A stretch of 64,000 bases of DNA from UBA6168 sp964442355 (lineage in GTDB: Bacteria; Bacteroidota; Bacteroidia; Chitinophagales; Saprospiraceae). Below the pieces are notes generated by a model. The model was given only the letters and a program-made list of their open reading frames with translations. It did no database searches and was not told where the DNA came from. The stretch covers positions 1-64,000 of the forward strand of contig CAYTZS010000005.1 of NCBI GenBank assembly GCA_964442355.1, in the 5' to 3' direction. Both the position numbers and the translations under genes were made by a program. This document shows, piece after piece, positions 1-10,297 of the stretch. Each line of letters opens with the position of its first letter. Within the stretch, counting starts at the first letter, position 1.

Positions 1-6
1 AATTTA

Positions 7-3000
7 TTAATGCTTTTCCCATTCCACAATTGGGACTTTTGCGTCAGGTGTCATATTGTCCATAGACTGCCTATACTCCCTAGTGTTGTAAATTTCATCA
101 TACATACCACCATGTCCATTCTTACCATTACCTCTAGCAGGATATTTTCTATGTAACGGCTCGTGAACTCCCAAAATATGAACTGCATTAGCAGCATTTC
201 CAAGGTAAAGTAAGCTAAATTTTCCACCATTTTTGCCTGGCTTCACCAAAACATTAATATTATCTTTAGACCCCTCAGTTGTGTGTGATGCAGCATCTTT
301 TCTTGGTGACTCGGTGTCGTTATCCACACCGACTCTACCCAAAAGCAATTTTTCAGTATCGTATGAAATAAGACCTTCTTTCTTAGCTTCTTTCAACAAG
401 TTAGTAAACAGGTTTGAAAGAAAATCATTATCTTTTTTGCTGGACAAATCAAAATCTTTAGCCATATAATTGTCTAATGTTTGAGCACAACAACTCCCAT
501 TCGTCCATTTCTGCACTTGTTTATTATCCAAAGTTTTTTTACCGTTATCACTCACAATATTGTATTCATGTTTATTCATAATTACTATATTTCCTTTGAA
601 TCCTTCAGAGTCAGTGGCTAAGAAATTTCCATTTTCATCAAAAATAGGGCTTTGAGCAGATTTGCCAGTAGGATCCACCAACCTCACCGGATTCCCCAGC
701 ACATAATTATATGTGCTCCACCCAGCATATTCCATTGCTAGCGGATCCACACTCAAAAACCTCCCAATCTCCCCATCATAAAACCTCGCCCCCCGGTAGT
801 CCAGCCCGCTCTCCTCGTCCCGCTCGTGGTAGGTCGTCTCGAAGCGCTCCCTATCCAGCACGTACTCCCGTAGCGTCTTGCCGTAGGGGTAGTAGTCAAG
901 CACATGCTCCAGCACGTAGTACGTGTGGAAGGGCTCGCAGTCGTACATCTCGTTGTGGTACATGATGCGGGTATTGCCCAGGTGGTCGTAGATGAAGAAG
1001 GTGAACTCGGGTACTGCCGGGGTGAGTATGTCTGTGTTGGGGTTGCTGCCCGGCGGCACGTCGGTGGCTGTGGGGGCGGTCACCTCCATCGTCAGGCCCT
1101 CGGCCCGCAGGTCGAGCACGTTCTGAAGGGTGGCACTTCCGCCGCCAGTAGGCAGCTCCACGTGGAAGTACTCCTCAAGTCCTCCGCCAATCGGTACCGT
1201 GCTCACGATATCAATGCAATCATCTATCAAAGATAGCTCATTGTCCAGAACTACCCTAGTGCTGCCGTCCGAGAACCGCACGTTGTTGAAATTGTTGGGC
1301 AGGAAGAGGCTTCCGCTGCCGTTGGTCGCCGCCTGGTGGAAGGCACTGGCCAACTGGTTCAGGTCGGTGCCAATCTCCGGCTCGTCGGGGCAGCCGTCCC
1401 CGTCCGGGTCAGGGTGGTCGAAGCCCGGGCCGCACAGCGGCGGGCATACCATCTGGTTGATGGTGACCTCATCGGTACAGTTGATAGGCTGCTGTATGTC
1501 AACCTCATATGGCACTTGCGGATTGCCATTGTACGGCGGGTGGAAATAAGGCACCCCATCTTCATCCCATACTACAGTCACGTCATATTCCGACCTAATC
1601 TCTTCACACGCTTGATAAGTGGAAGGAGCGCTTCCTCTATAATAAGGATAATCAATGTACATGCTTTCAGGTTGGGTCAAAATGAGCTCTGGCCCTCCTC
1701 CGCAGTTCCTGTATACCACCTTGTCCCAGGTAATGATTGCCCGTGGGTTAGGGTTGTTGGGGTCAAGTGCTACGGCAAAATTAACCTGGTCTATGGTATA
1801 GATACAACTAAGCTCCTGAGTTGTGGTAAAAGCAGTACAGCCATAACCATCGATGGTGAAATTAATGTCGGCTCGCTGAAGTAGCAGCTGTTCGAAGGTG
1901 ATGGTATGAGTGGCGCCTGTGACGTCCATCACGATGGTGAAGCTCTGCCCCCAACCGGTAACGGTGATGTCCTGTAGGTATGACAAGCTGCCGGTGAGCA
2001 GGTGGAGTTCCTGTTCGAGCAGGTAGAGTTCCCTGCCATCGCAGAGCCGCACTAGGAGCAGCCTAGCGGGCAGCGGCAGGGTTCCGATACCGTACTCGGG
2101 CATGTTAGCTAGCAAAGCCTGTAGTGAGAAGTTCTGTGCAGCCTGTTCCTCCGGCGTGCAGCTGGGTGCGCTCGGGCTGCACTCGCTGATGTCGCCACAA
2201 GGCTCGTACCTTCCCACTATTTTCAAGAAACCGCCCACGCCCCTGCGGTAGTCCAACAATTTCAGCAGGTTTTGGTGAACCACGTCCTGTACGCCATTTA
2301 TCATCACCGTCATTTCGAAGAGTTGCGAACCCAAAGGCAGAGGGTTGTTCACGGTGAAATCTTGCAAGAAGATATAGTTGCCAGGGATTATCGATAGCTC
2401 TTCCTTGAAGACATAGAACTCTTGGCCACTGCACAGCCGCAAACGGTACAGGTGGGTGGGGTATGTGAAGCTCCCCCCATTGGCAGTCAGGAAAGCCTGC
2501 TGGAGTGCAGTGATGGCCGCCTGCTGCGCCTGTTCCATGCCAAGTGCGCAGTCGGGCGGCGTGGGGTCGCATGGTTGGTCGTTCACACAGGGCTCATAGC
2601 CGTCGAGCAGGACGCCTGCTTCCAGCAGGTGCCCCAGGACGTAATCGAAAAATGCGACCCCGGGCATGCTGCCATTTGCAGAGAACTCAAACGACTGGTC
2701 TGCTGCTGACACTTCTATTTGCTGCAGCACGGTGAAGTTGCCGGCAATGGCAGGCAGCATCTCCAACAAGATGTACATCTCCTCTCCGCTGCAAAGCCGT
2801 ATGCGCACCAACCGGGTCGGCAGCGACACACTTGCTGGTGTGATGCCGGCGTACTGTTGCTGTAGCGTCGAAATGGATGTGGCCTGACTTGCCCCTTGCG
2901 TAGGTCCACAGCCTATCTGGGCGTCCGGGCATACGAACGGCTTGCAAGGTGTAAACCCGTCAAGGAATATCTGGTCATTGCCGATACGGTCATAAAGCAC

Positions 3001-6000
3001 CTGGTTAAGGCCAACCTTTTGCAGGCCCATGATGGTCCAATGGGTGAAGAACTGGGTAGGTTCCACAACGTCTATCTGTTGGACAATGGCATAGTTGCCG
3101 GGGATGCCGGACAGTTCCGCCTGGAGCAGGTACCGGTCCGTCCCATCACATAACCGGATACGGAACAGCTTGGTCGGATAATCAAGGCTGTTGGGGTTGG
3201 TAATGTAGGTGAGGTTCTGGAGGAACTGCTGTTGTGCGGCACTGGACGCACCGTCACAGCTCGGCATAGTCTTGCAGTCACCGGGGCCGCCGTTGCCGTC
3301 GTCCGGCACACTCTTCTTGCCCAGCTTGGCCACCCTCTCGTTCCCATAGACGTACCAAGTGTACTCGTCCGTGTAAAAATTGTACACGAAGAGTTCATGT
3401 CCTGCGCCGTCGCGCTGGTAGTATTCACCGCTCTTCCAGATGCGTGCGTCGGAGGCATCGTAGAGGTTGAAGTACGTAGCAGCGTTTGGTAAATCAGTGC
3501 ATCCGTAGGGCACCATGCCAATGGAGAAGGGCAAGTTAGAGCGGCCATAGTCCACGCCCACCAGGCCCTGTATGGTATTCGATGTCATGTTCCCATTGGG
3601 ATCGTAACCGAATTCCGACGAATAGGTCATGACAGGGTCGTGACACTTGACCGAAATGTTGCCCCAACTGGTGAGGCCCATGAGCCTGTTGTTCCCGGAT
3701 GCATAGTTGTATATGTGGTGGGCTTCTCCGAACATGATGGAGTCCGGGGTAACCTTGAAGCCTGTGCCATAGTCCTGCGTCAGAATGTTGCCCACCTTAT
3801 CATAGGTGTAGCTCACGTTGCCCAGCACGGAAGGAGGGCCGGAATACTTGATGGGGTTGTTCGGGTCGAAGATACTGGTGGTGGCATGGCCTTCCATGAG
3901 GCGGTTGAGGTTGTCGTACTCGTAACCGTAGATGGTCGGGGCATGGAAATTATCCGGCACGTTCACCACTTGCGGGGAATAGAAGCTGTAGGCCGCAGTC
4001 GTACTGTTGATGTTGCCGTTGTAGTTGATGTCGCTGTTGTTCAGGACGACATCGTCATAGGTCAATGTGTGATCGTACAGCGTGCTGTGTATGAGGTTGA
4101 GCCGCTCCCGTACGTCAAACTCGAACGTGACCGCATCGACCTGGATGTTCTTGCATCCATGCACCTTGTCGTTGTTGAACAGTTTTTTCTTTTTCACCAC
4201 ACCGAGCACATCGTCGTACTCGTATTCCGCCACCAGGAACCCGTTGTTCTTTTGGTTGTTGAAGTTGGCATAGACCTTACGTATTCTGTTCCAGCTGTCG
4301 TACACGTAGAAGTGCTGGTAGTCCACGTCGCTCCCCTTGTGCAGGATGTCGACGTTCTGCACCTTGTAACTGCCTTGGAGGTTGTACTCCGGGTATTTGA
4401 TGGCCACTGCGATCTGCTCGCCTTGGCCAAGCCCCTCGCTCCCGAATTGTGACACTTCGTGTTTCAGGAACCCATTTTCATTGTACGCCAGGAACTTGAT
4501 TTCAATTGGGTGGTCGCCCGTGTCATAGCTTACCGTCTCGCATAGCCTGCCTTTGATGTGTTTCGGCCCTCCGCCAAAGACATAATCGGTGATTATTTCT
4601 TGGTCAATGGTGTAGTTTGGATAATACGTGTGGTAGTACCATTCCTTCTCCTTCTTGGAGTTGGCAATGGCATCGTACAGGAAGGCATAATCCCTGCGCG
4701 GGGACGGCCTCCAGGGCATGCCATCGTACTGGGTATCCAACATGGTATGGTGGTCGTTGCTGCCCTCCTTGGCCTGTATCTTAATCCTGCCATAAGCGTC
4801 GTAGTCATAGACCCGCACCTCCCCCTTGTTGTCCTGTTGGCAGATGAGCTGGCCGGACTGGTTGTACGCATAGCGGTTCGTACCATCGTCGGGGGTGACC
4901 TTCACGGTCAGCTGCCCGACGAAGTTGTAGGTGTAGGACATGGTCTGGTTATTGGCGTTGACCACCGAGACGGCCTTGCCGAATGGGCCATACTTGAAGA
5001 GCGTTGCCACGGTGCCGTTGTTGGAAATGGTTGCAGCGGTATTGCCTCCACCGTCGGTGAACGAAACCACTGTCTTACCGTCCTCATCTACCGCCTCGGT
5101 ACGAAGGTACATGGCGCCAGTGATGTAGCCTGCAGCGTTGGTCTGACCCGCAGCGGCTATCTCGCTGATGACATTGTTGGCATCCTTGAAGCAATAGTCC
5201 ATTTTGACGGTATGGCCATCGCCAAGGTCCCTGCCGTACTTCGCCGATTCGACCGCCCGCTCCCTCGGTGCGATGTCCAGCTTGAAATTGAGGTTGATGG
5301 GGTCCATGTTCTGGTTGACGATAGGGTCGGAGGAAAGCTGCCTCTTGAGCTTTTGCACCGGCCTGTTGTACAGGTCGTATATGTTGTCCTCGACCAGCAC
5401 ATGGACTCCCGAATAGTTCACCGTCCCCACTTTCCGCCCCAGTGGGTCTATGTAACCTTGCGTGCCCCAGCCGGACTGTCCCTCCACGTAGTTGAAGGCT
5501 TTCACGTAGTTCAACATGGTACTGGCCGTGAAACTCCCTCCGTCTTGGTTGGCGTTTTTATATTCTACCTTTTGGATAAGTTCTCCGTTCCTTCGAGCTT
5601 CGGCCATCCGGCCGAACCCATCGTACAGGTACTCCAGTTCCATCTCGTTGGGGTCGGTGATGGCCTTCACGGTGTTGTCCTCAACGTTGTAGTCGAACTT
5701 GCTCGTCAGGGCGTCCTGACGGCCATACCCCACAGTTGCTTCCGTGGGCAGGCCCGGGAAGTCCGCAAGGTAGACGCTCCGCAGGGCCGGCGGGTTGTAA
5801 CTGCAATCGAGGTAGACTAGGTTGTAGCCCTGTCCGTAGGTGTAACGGGTATGCAGGTACTTCTCGTCCATCTCCTCCACCACCATGCCCAGCGGGTTCC
5901 TCGAAAGTACCTCATAGGTGGTGAGGGAATCGCAGTTGAACCCAGGATGCTCAAATCCAGGAGTATTGTCGGTAAACAAACCACCACAGGATGGGCCTAC

Positions 6001-9000
6001 CTGCTCCACCACTTTTTTCAGGTAAATCTTGCCCTGGAGCCGGTTGTTGATGTATTCCTGCACCTCCTGGCTGGGTGAATAGTTGTAGTAGTTCGTCCCG
6101 GAACCGGAACCGCCGAAGTTGTTTGTGGGTGGTGGCATGATACCGCATGGCGTACAATAGAGGTGGAACGGGGGCTCATGCTGCACTTCACAGTATGCAC
6201 CGCAATTCCCGTAGCACGGTTCGTCACCCGGCTCATTGCCTTTGTATGTGAAGCAGGGGGGATTGCCGGGATCCTCTGTCCCCGTGTTGCCCGAGCCCGG
6301 TTGGCCGGGGCATGGATCGGGGTCGTCGGGGTCCGCTATGTTGATGACCTCGCCGTCCCCGTTCTCTGGCTCCCATTCCGCACTGTATACATAGGAGGTT
6401 GAGCGGGTATTGGGACCACCAGGGGTGGTGTTCGTAACCCTTTTCTCGTACAAAAGTGTGCGCTGTTTTCGGTAGGTGTACAGCAGCCACAATAAATTGT
6501 ATTCGCCCTGCTTCGGGTACATGGTGCCAGAGCTCACGTAGGTGAAGTCGCCATCATTGGTTAGGTCCCAGAAATAGAAGTATTCCTCGGTATTGGTGTA
6601 ATCCTGCGATGTAGTGGTCTTCTTGTACAGCTGCCAGGACGGTTCCCGTATCAGTATATCAGGTTCCGCGTTGATTTTTTCCCACCCAGAGGAAGTCGAG
6701 GTGCCATCGAACTGGGCATCGAAGTACTCGTAACTGGTGGATGTGGTCATGGAGGCGCTCCCACCTCCAGTGCATGACTTGTCATAGGTTGTCGTGGTTT
6801 CACCAGTTTTCTTCAGGAAAAAACTGTACAGGTAGGTAGGGTCGTGTTCTTCTATCAGCCGCGCATAAGTGAACTCGTAGAAAAGGTTTGGGGAATTTCC
6901 TTGACGGTATGGCGTTATCCAGCCTTGGGGCCTGTTCAACTGCCAGATGGTGACTTCGTTCCAATAAGCTTCGCAGGCTTCCTGTTCCCACTGCTCAAGG
7001 TTCTCAAAATCATTGCAATCTATCTGGCCGGCATATTGCCATACCGGTCTAGGATTCTCCGTTTGATAACCAAGGTAGATTTCCATTGCCGAGAGCGCGT
7101 TGATATCGACCACATCCCAAATGTCATCATTATAATCAGCGAAGTTGCCGTTGAACTGTGGCCTCCCTACGTTCCAGTATTCCTTGTAATCCCATTGTTC
7201 TGGGTCATCCATGAAAACCCTATGTGCCGGGCTCTCGAAGGCGGGTATAGCCTCGTAATCTGTCTGGGAAGTGGAAAGGATGTTGCCTTCCTCGTCTTTC
7301 GACTCCACGTAAAACAGCTTGCCCCATTTCTTGTCATCCGTATGGTGGCGGTACACAGTAACTGGCTCATTGACCCCGGCACAGTCACTTCCCTGACAGG
7401 GGCCTGTCACGGTAGCATCCGGATAGCCAGCCTTGTACCCGAACTGCCAGTCATATACAAAGTGCTCGTTGAAGAATGGCCTGTCATCGTAAAGCCCTGC
7501 CGGCACTTGGCTTCCCCATAGCGGTATCATGGGCCCAAACGAATATCTCCAAGACTTGGTACCGCCCAACCCTTCCCGTTCGCTGGTCACAAGCTTGTCA
7601 ACCACCATGAACACCTGATAGGCGTGCTGGGGAGCTTGTTTCACAGTGTTCCCACCGGGCAGACCTTGGATTTCGCCTGGTCTTTGCCGTTGGACGAAAT
7701 TCCGAATAAAATAGGAGCCTTCCCCTATTGCCTTGTAGCTGATATCCGTCGTTTTGCCGAGAGGGTCTTCTATCGATTCCATTACATGATAATGGGATAG
7801 TATGTTCGTAAATACCAGAGGGGCATCCTGGGTTCCCGTGGGCGTGTAGTTCGGGATGTCCAGCAATTGCAACCCTATCACCTGGTTGTCAAGCATTCTA
7901 TAGTGGAAGTCAGTGACAAGGGGCTCTGCTGTGCCTGCCCCAGCCAGATAGGGTTCCTGGGTAACTCTGTTGAGCAGCACTACGTTGCGCATTCCCTCCG
8001 GCTCATAGTGTACTTGGTCTGCGGCATCGACATAAGCACCATACCTAGGCACCACGTCCATTGCGTACTCGAATTTGTTGATGCCGGTTGTGTGCCAAAC
8101 ACTGCTATTATTGTTGGGGTCAAAACTGCTCTCGTTGTTTATCTGCTTCGTCGCCGTTTTTAACATGTATGGGTTTTTGGAATAGCGGATAAGCTTCACC
8201 TCATCCAGTTCCAGGTCGGCGTCAACCACGGTTGGCACGTTTGGGAATGGTGCCGTCGGTGCAGAAACATAATTCCACCACTTACCAGGGTTCCCGTTGG
8301 GCGGACAGAAACAGTACGAAGAGGACCATTGGCTGTAAAATTCCGTGAGCATCCTCCAGGGTAGGCCTATCCCAAAATTGTTCGGGATGTTGTCGCCGGA
8401 ACGCAGGTAGCCTTGACAATCTCCAGAATTTTCGGTGTCACAATTTTCACCTGTTAAATAACCAAAATAACTCTTGCATACCTGGGGCAGCGTTCCGTTG
8501 GGGGCCAGTATATCTTCGGGCTCCATCCCGAAATTATTGTCGGAGTTGGCGGGGCCCACTTGGATTTGAAAGCCCTCATAGGCATCTGGCAGGTTGGGCA
8601 TCACAAAGAAATTGGAGGTCAATATTCCAGTCCCATCCAACGGTGGATTGTCGCCATTTCCGCGCGTATGCCATTTTATGGCCTGGTTAAAAGTGGAAAA
8701 CACCTGTTCTCTTGTTACTTTCTCATAATCTGTCCCGTCCAATGGACCATCACCATATCCGATAGATATCCCAGTATGATTACCAGTGGCAATGTTTATG
8801 TCAAAAAATGCACCTGTGGCTGGGTCAGTGTAGGGGAGGCATCCCCCTATTTTGGTTTGAATCTCGTAAATGTCCCCTGAAACGTAATCGTTCAACCCAT
8901 TCAACCTTGGCGATTCAAGATAGCCGTGGTTGAAGCTAGCTTGGTTGTTAAAGAGCGTTTCCCTGAAGTATTTACCGTTGTTGTTTTTATAGGGATTCCT

Positions 9001-10227
9001 TGGGCTTGGGTTCCAAGAAACATCGTTTGACCCCATTTCGTCCCTTCTGACGTGTTTGTACCTCAGCCAATCGGTGAAGCCCGCCTCGTTTGAAGCTTCA
9101 TAAACAACCACTGAACTGTACATGGAATCCAACCTGGTGACGTTGTCCTCATCGTTGACGTCCAGCAGATTGTTGCCACCTGTCGTCGAGATGCTTTCGT
9201 AGTCAAGCAGCAAACGCTCGTAGCCCGAATCAATTTCCCTCAAAATAATATCCTTGTAGGTCTTACTGTAGTCCGGCTTCAGCAGGCCGTTGGTGGACAA
9301 CCATTCATCCGAAATCAACTCCCACAGCTCATTCTGCTCATTGAAAACCTTGTTGTAGTCAAAACCTCCGAACGTCTCGTATTTGAAATGGATGGCCCCT
9401 ACGAGGTTTTTGTTGGTGATCTTTTGGCAATACCAGGAAATCACTTCCTCTTTTGGCAACGTGAGGTTCGGGAGGGCCTTGCCACCTTCCACATCGTCGC
9501 AAACATCGTCCGTATGGGCGTAATTGCTCTTGTTCACCCTCTGATTGGATGGGGTCCGATAGGTCAACACAGCGGGAATCATATGGTAGACAGTACCATC
9601 ATCAAGTGTGACTTCCCAGGTTCCTCCATTAAAAGTTGCTTCGACGTACCTTTCAAATACATGCAAAACGAAATAATACTTGTTTTCCCTGTAATACTTA
9701 TAGACCATCCTCCCGCTTGCCACCCCAGGAATATTGAGCATGGGTGAAAACCAATACGTATTGCCTTCATCAAAAGCTTCATCCACGGTGTACAAAGGGG
9801 TATAGAATCCACTGTTTGGTGGTACCTCATGACCTTGCTGCAAACGGTATTTCTCCCAAAGCGTGTATTTGTTGTAATCTTCCGAACTGACAGAGATGCT
9901 TGGTATCTCAAGGCTCCAGCCCTCCCCATACGGCACACCGGACAGGTGCGGCAGGTTGTCGCCACTGGTGAAGGTGGACGAGTAGTTGAGGTTGGCGGAA
10001 AAGCTCAGGCCAGTGGGTGTGGAGACCGTCCCCAAGGGATAGGATGCGTTATAGGTGCCAGCGAAGAGGTTCACGTTTCCACTGAACCCGCCTGCCGTAA
10101 TCTCGGAAGGCTTGACTTCGGTTGGCAAAGACTGCCCGTTTTTTTGTCCGCCTATGATTTGGGCTTGCGTGGTGGTGGAGAGCAAAAACAAAAATAGCGG
10201 GAAGAGGAGTAGTTCGAGCTTTTTCAT
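7..10227 (-). CDS. Giant secreted RHS/YD-repeat protein with toxin-like tip
   Basis: 3406 residues starting with a Sec signal peptide (MKKLELLLFPLFLFLLS, cleavage near TQAQ). The first ~1400 residues resemble the SpvB/TcaC-like N-terminal part of RHS shells. YD-type repeats (for example YTYGQGYNLVY, FGRMAEARRNG, YAYNQSGQL) run from about residue 1440 to 2290. Tandem repeats of another type follow (2318-2797). The hallmark RHS core is near 3090-3180 (HLGNTRIMYHNE, GLDYRGARFYDGEIGRFLSVDPL). The last ~220 residues after DPTG are the variable tip; they contain HEPLH at about 3355-3359, a perfect HExxH zinc-peptidase signature, with further His residues downstream. In the family the shell encapsulates the C-terminal toxin and releases it by autoproteolysis. 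Any immunity gene would lie left of position 7, outside the window. A T9SS cargo gene lies 70 bp upstream on the same strand. RHS identity is firm; peptidase activity is inferred from one motif. Confidence 0.9.
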   Translation of the reverse strand: MKKLELLLFPLFLFLLSTTTQAQIIGGQKNGQSLPTEVKPSEITAGGFSGNVNLFAGTYNASYPLGTVSTPTGLSFSANLNYSSTFTSGDNLPHLSGVPYGEGWSLEIPSISVSSEDYNKYTLWEKYRLQQGHEVPPNSGFYTPLYTVDEAFDEGNTYWFSPMLNIPGVASGRMVYKYYRENKYYFVLHVFERYVEATFNGGTWEVTLDDGTVYHMIPAVLTYRTPSNQRVNKSNYAHTDDVCDDVEGGKALPNLTLPKEEVISWYCQKITNKNLVGAIHFKYETFGGFDYNKVFNEQNELWELISDEWLSTNGLLKPDYSKTYKDIILREIDSGYERLLLDYESISTTGGNNLLDVNDEDNVTRLDSMYSSVVVYEASNEAGFTDWLRYKHVRRDEMGSNDVSWNPSPRNPYKNNNGKYFRETLFNNQASFNHGYLESPRLNGLNDYVSGDIYEIQTKIGGCLPYTDPATGAFFDINIATGNHTGISIGYGDGPLDGTDYEKVTREQVFSTFNQAIKWHTRGNGDNPPLDGTGILTSNFFVMPNLPDAYEGFQIQVGPANSDNNFGMEPEDILAPNGTLPQVCKSYFGYLTGENCDTENSGDCQGYLRSGDNIPNNFGIGLPWRMLTEFYSQWSSSYCFCPPNGNPGKWWNYVSAPTAPFPNVPTVVDADLELDEVKLIRYSKNPYMLKTATKQINNESSFDPNNNSSVWHTTGINKFEYAMDVVPRYGAYVDAADQVHYEPEGMRNVVLLNRVTQEPYLAGAGTAEPLVTDFHYRMLDNQVIGLQLLDIPNYTPTGTQDAPLVFTNILSHYHVMESIEDPLGKTTDISYKAIGEGSYFIRNFVQRQRPGEIQGLPGGNTVKQAPQHAYQVFMVVDKLVTSEREGLGGTKSWRYSFGPMIPLWGSQVPAGLYDDRPFFNEHFVYDWQFGYKAGYPDATVTGPCQGSDCAGVNEPVTVYRHHTDDKKWGKLFYVESKDEEGNILSTSQTDYEAIPAFESPAHRVFMDDPEQWDYKEYWNVGRPQFNGNFADYNDDIWDVVDINALSAMEIYLGYQTENPRPVWQYAGQIDCNDFENLEQWEQEACEAYWNEVTIWQLNRPQGWITPYRQGNSPNLFYEFTYARLIEEHDPTYLYSFFLKKTGETTTTYDKSCTGGGSASMTTSTSYEYFDAQFDGTSTSSGWEKINAEPDILIREPSWQLYKKTTTSQDYTNTEEYFYFWDLTNDGDFTYVSSGTMYPKQGEYNLLWLLYTYRKQRTLLYEKRVTNTTPGGPNTRSTSYVYSAEWEPENGDGEVINIADPDDPDPCPGQPGSGNTGTEDPGNPPCFTYKGNEPGDEPCYGNCGAYCEVQHEPPFHLYCTPCGIMPPPTNNFGGSGSGTNYYNYSPSQEVQEYINNRLQGKIYLKKVVEQVGPSCGGLFTDNTPGFEHPGFNCDSLTTYEVLSRNPLGMVVEEMDEKYLHTRYTYGQGYNLVYLDCSYNPPALRSVYLADFPGLPTEATVGYGRQDALTSKFDYNVEDNTVKAITDPNEMELEYLYDGFGRMAEARRNGELIQKVEYKNANQDGGSFTASTMLNYVKAFNYVEGQSGWGTQGYIDPLGRKVGTVNYSGVHVLVEDNIYDLYNRPVQKLKRQLSSDPIVNQNMDPINLNFKLDIAPRERAVESAKYGRDLGDGHTVKMDYCFKDANNVISEIAAAGQTNAAGYITGAMYLRTEAVDEDGKTVVSFTDGGGNTAATISNNGTVATLFKYGPFGKAVSVVNANNQTMSYTYNFVGQLTVKVTPDDGTNRYAYNQSGQLICQQDNKGEVRVYDYDAYGRIKIQAKEGSNDHHTMLDTQYDGMPWRPSPRRDYAFLYDAIANSKKEKEWYYHTYYPNYTIDQEIITDYVFGGGPKHIKGRLCETVSYDTGDHPIEIKFLAYNENGFLKHEVSQFGSEGLGQGEQIAVAIKYPEYNLQGSYKVQNVDILHKGSDVDYQHFYVYDSWNRIRKVYANFNNQKNNGFLVAEYEYDDVLGVVKKKKLFNNDKVHGCKNIQVDAVTFEFDVRERLNLIHSTLYDHTLTYDDVVLNNSDINYNGNINSTTAAYSFYSPQVVNVPDNFHAPTIYGYEYDNLNRLMEGHATTSIFDPNNPIKYSGPPSVLGNVSYTYDKVGNILTQDYGTGFKVTPDSIMFGEAHHIYNYASGNNRLMGLTSWGNISVKCHDPVMTYSSEFGYDPNGNMTSNTIQGLVGVDYGRSNLPFSIGMVPYGCTDLPNAATYFNLYDASDARIWKSGEYYQRDGAGHELFVYNFYTDEYTWYVYGNERVAKLGKKSVPDDGNGGPGDCKTMPSCDGASSAAQQQFLQNLTYITNPNSLDYPTKLFRIRLCDGTDRYLLQAELSGIPGNYAIVQQIDVVEPTQFFTHWTIMGLQKVGLNQVLYDRIGNDQIFLDGFTPCKPFVCPDAQIGCGPTQGASQATSISTLQQQYAGITPASVSLPTRLVRIRLCSGEEMYILLEMLPAIAGNFTVLQQIEVSAADQSFEFSANGSMPGVAFFDYVLGHLLEAGVLLDGYEPCVNDQPCDPTPPDCALGMEQAQQAAITALQQAFLTANGGSFTYPTHLYRLRLCSGQEFYVFKEELSIIPGNYIFLQDFTVNNPLPLGSQLFEMTVMINGVQDVVHQNLLKLLDYRRGVGGFLKIVGRYEPCGDISECSPSAPSCTPEEQAAQNFSLQALLANMPEYGIGTLPLPARLLLVRLCDGRELYLLEQELHLLTGSLSYLQDITVTGWGQSFTIVMDVTGATHTITFEQLLLQRADINFTIDGYGCTAFTTTQELSCIYTIDQVNFAVALDPNNPNPRAIITWDKVVYRNCGGGPELILTQPESMYIDYPYYRGSAPSTYQACEEIRSEYDVTVVWDEDGVPYFHPPYNGNPQVPYEVDIQQPINCTDEVTINQMVCPPLCGPGFDHPDPDGDGCPDEPEIGTDLNQLASAFHQAATNGSGSLFLPNNFNNVRFSDGSTRVVLDNELSLIDDCIDIVSTVPIGGGLEEYFHVELPTGGGSATLQNVLDLRAEGLTMEVTAPTATDVPPGSNPNTDILTPAVPEFTFFIYDHLGNTRIMYHNEMYDCEPFHTYYVLEHVLDYYPYGKTLREYVLDRERFETTYHERDEESGLDYRGARFYDGEIGRFLSVDPLAMEYAGWSTYNYVLGNPVRLVDPTGKSAQSPIFDENGNFLATDSEGFKGNIVIMNKHEYNIVSDNGKKTLDNKQVQKWTNGSCCAQTLDNYMAKDFDLSSKKDNDFLSNLFTNLLKEAKKEGLISYDTEKLLLGRVGVDNDTESPRKDAASHTTEGSKDNINVLVKPGKNGGKFSLLYLGNAANAVHILGVHEPLHRKYPARGNGKNGHGGMYDEIYNTREYRQSMDNMTPDAKVPIVEWEKH
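1837..3276 (-). repeat. Four tandem ~120-residue repeats inside the RHS protein
   Basis: Four imperfect copies lie end to end at residues ~2318-2797. Each starts with a Cys-rich linker (CKTMPSC, CPDAQIGC, CDPTPPDC, CSPSAPSC), then a Gln-rich helix. It continues with a strand of the form YPT+L(F/Y)R(I/L)RLC(D/S)G, a run like ELSxIPGNYxxLQ(D/Q)I, and ends in DGYxPC or similar. A fifth, more diverged copy seems to lie at about 1090-1350 (NNVRFSDGSTRVVLDNELS). These are not YD repeats and I do not recognise the domain. The paired cysteines suggest disulfides in a secreted protein. Confidence 0.75.
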
Positions 10228-10297
10228 AAGATTTGGGTATAAGAGCGGGGACAGGTGTTTGGTCTGTTCCGTTTTAGTGTATTAGTTGGATATGGTT

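Noticed and set aside
4558..5820. 420-codon plus-strand open frame inside the RHS gene
   Set aside because: It is antisense to conserved YD repeats; its Val/His-rich translation is the usual reverse image of such repeats.
10235..10275. Terminator between the T9SS protein and RHS genes
   Set aside because: A 7-bp imperfect stem (GGGACAG/CTGTTCC) with no T-tract; too weak to claim.
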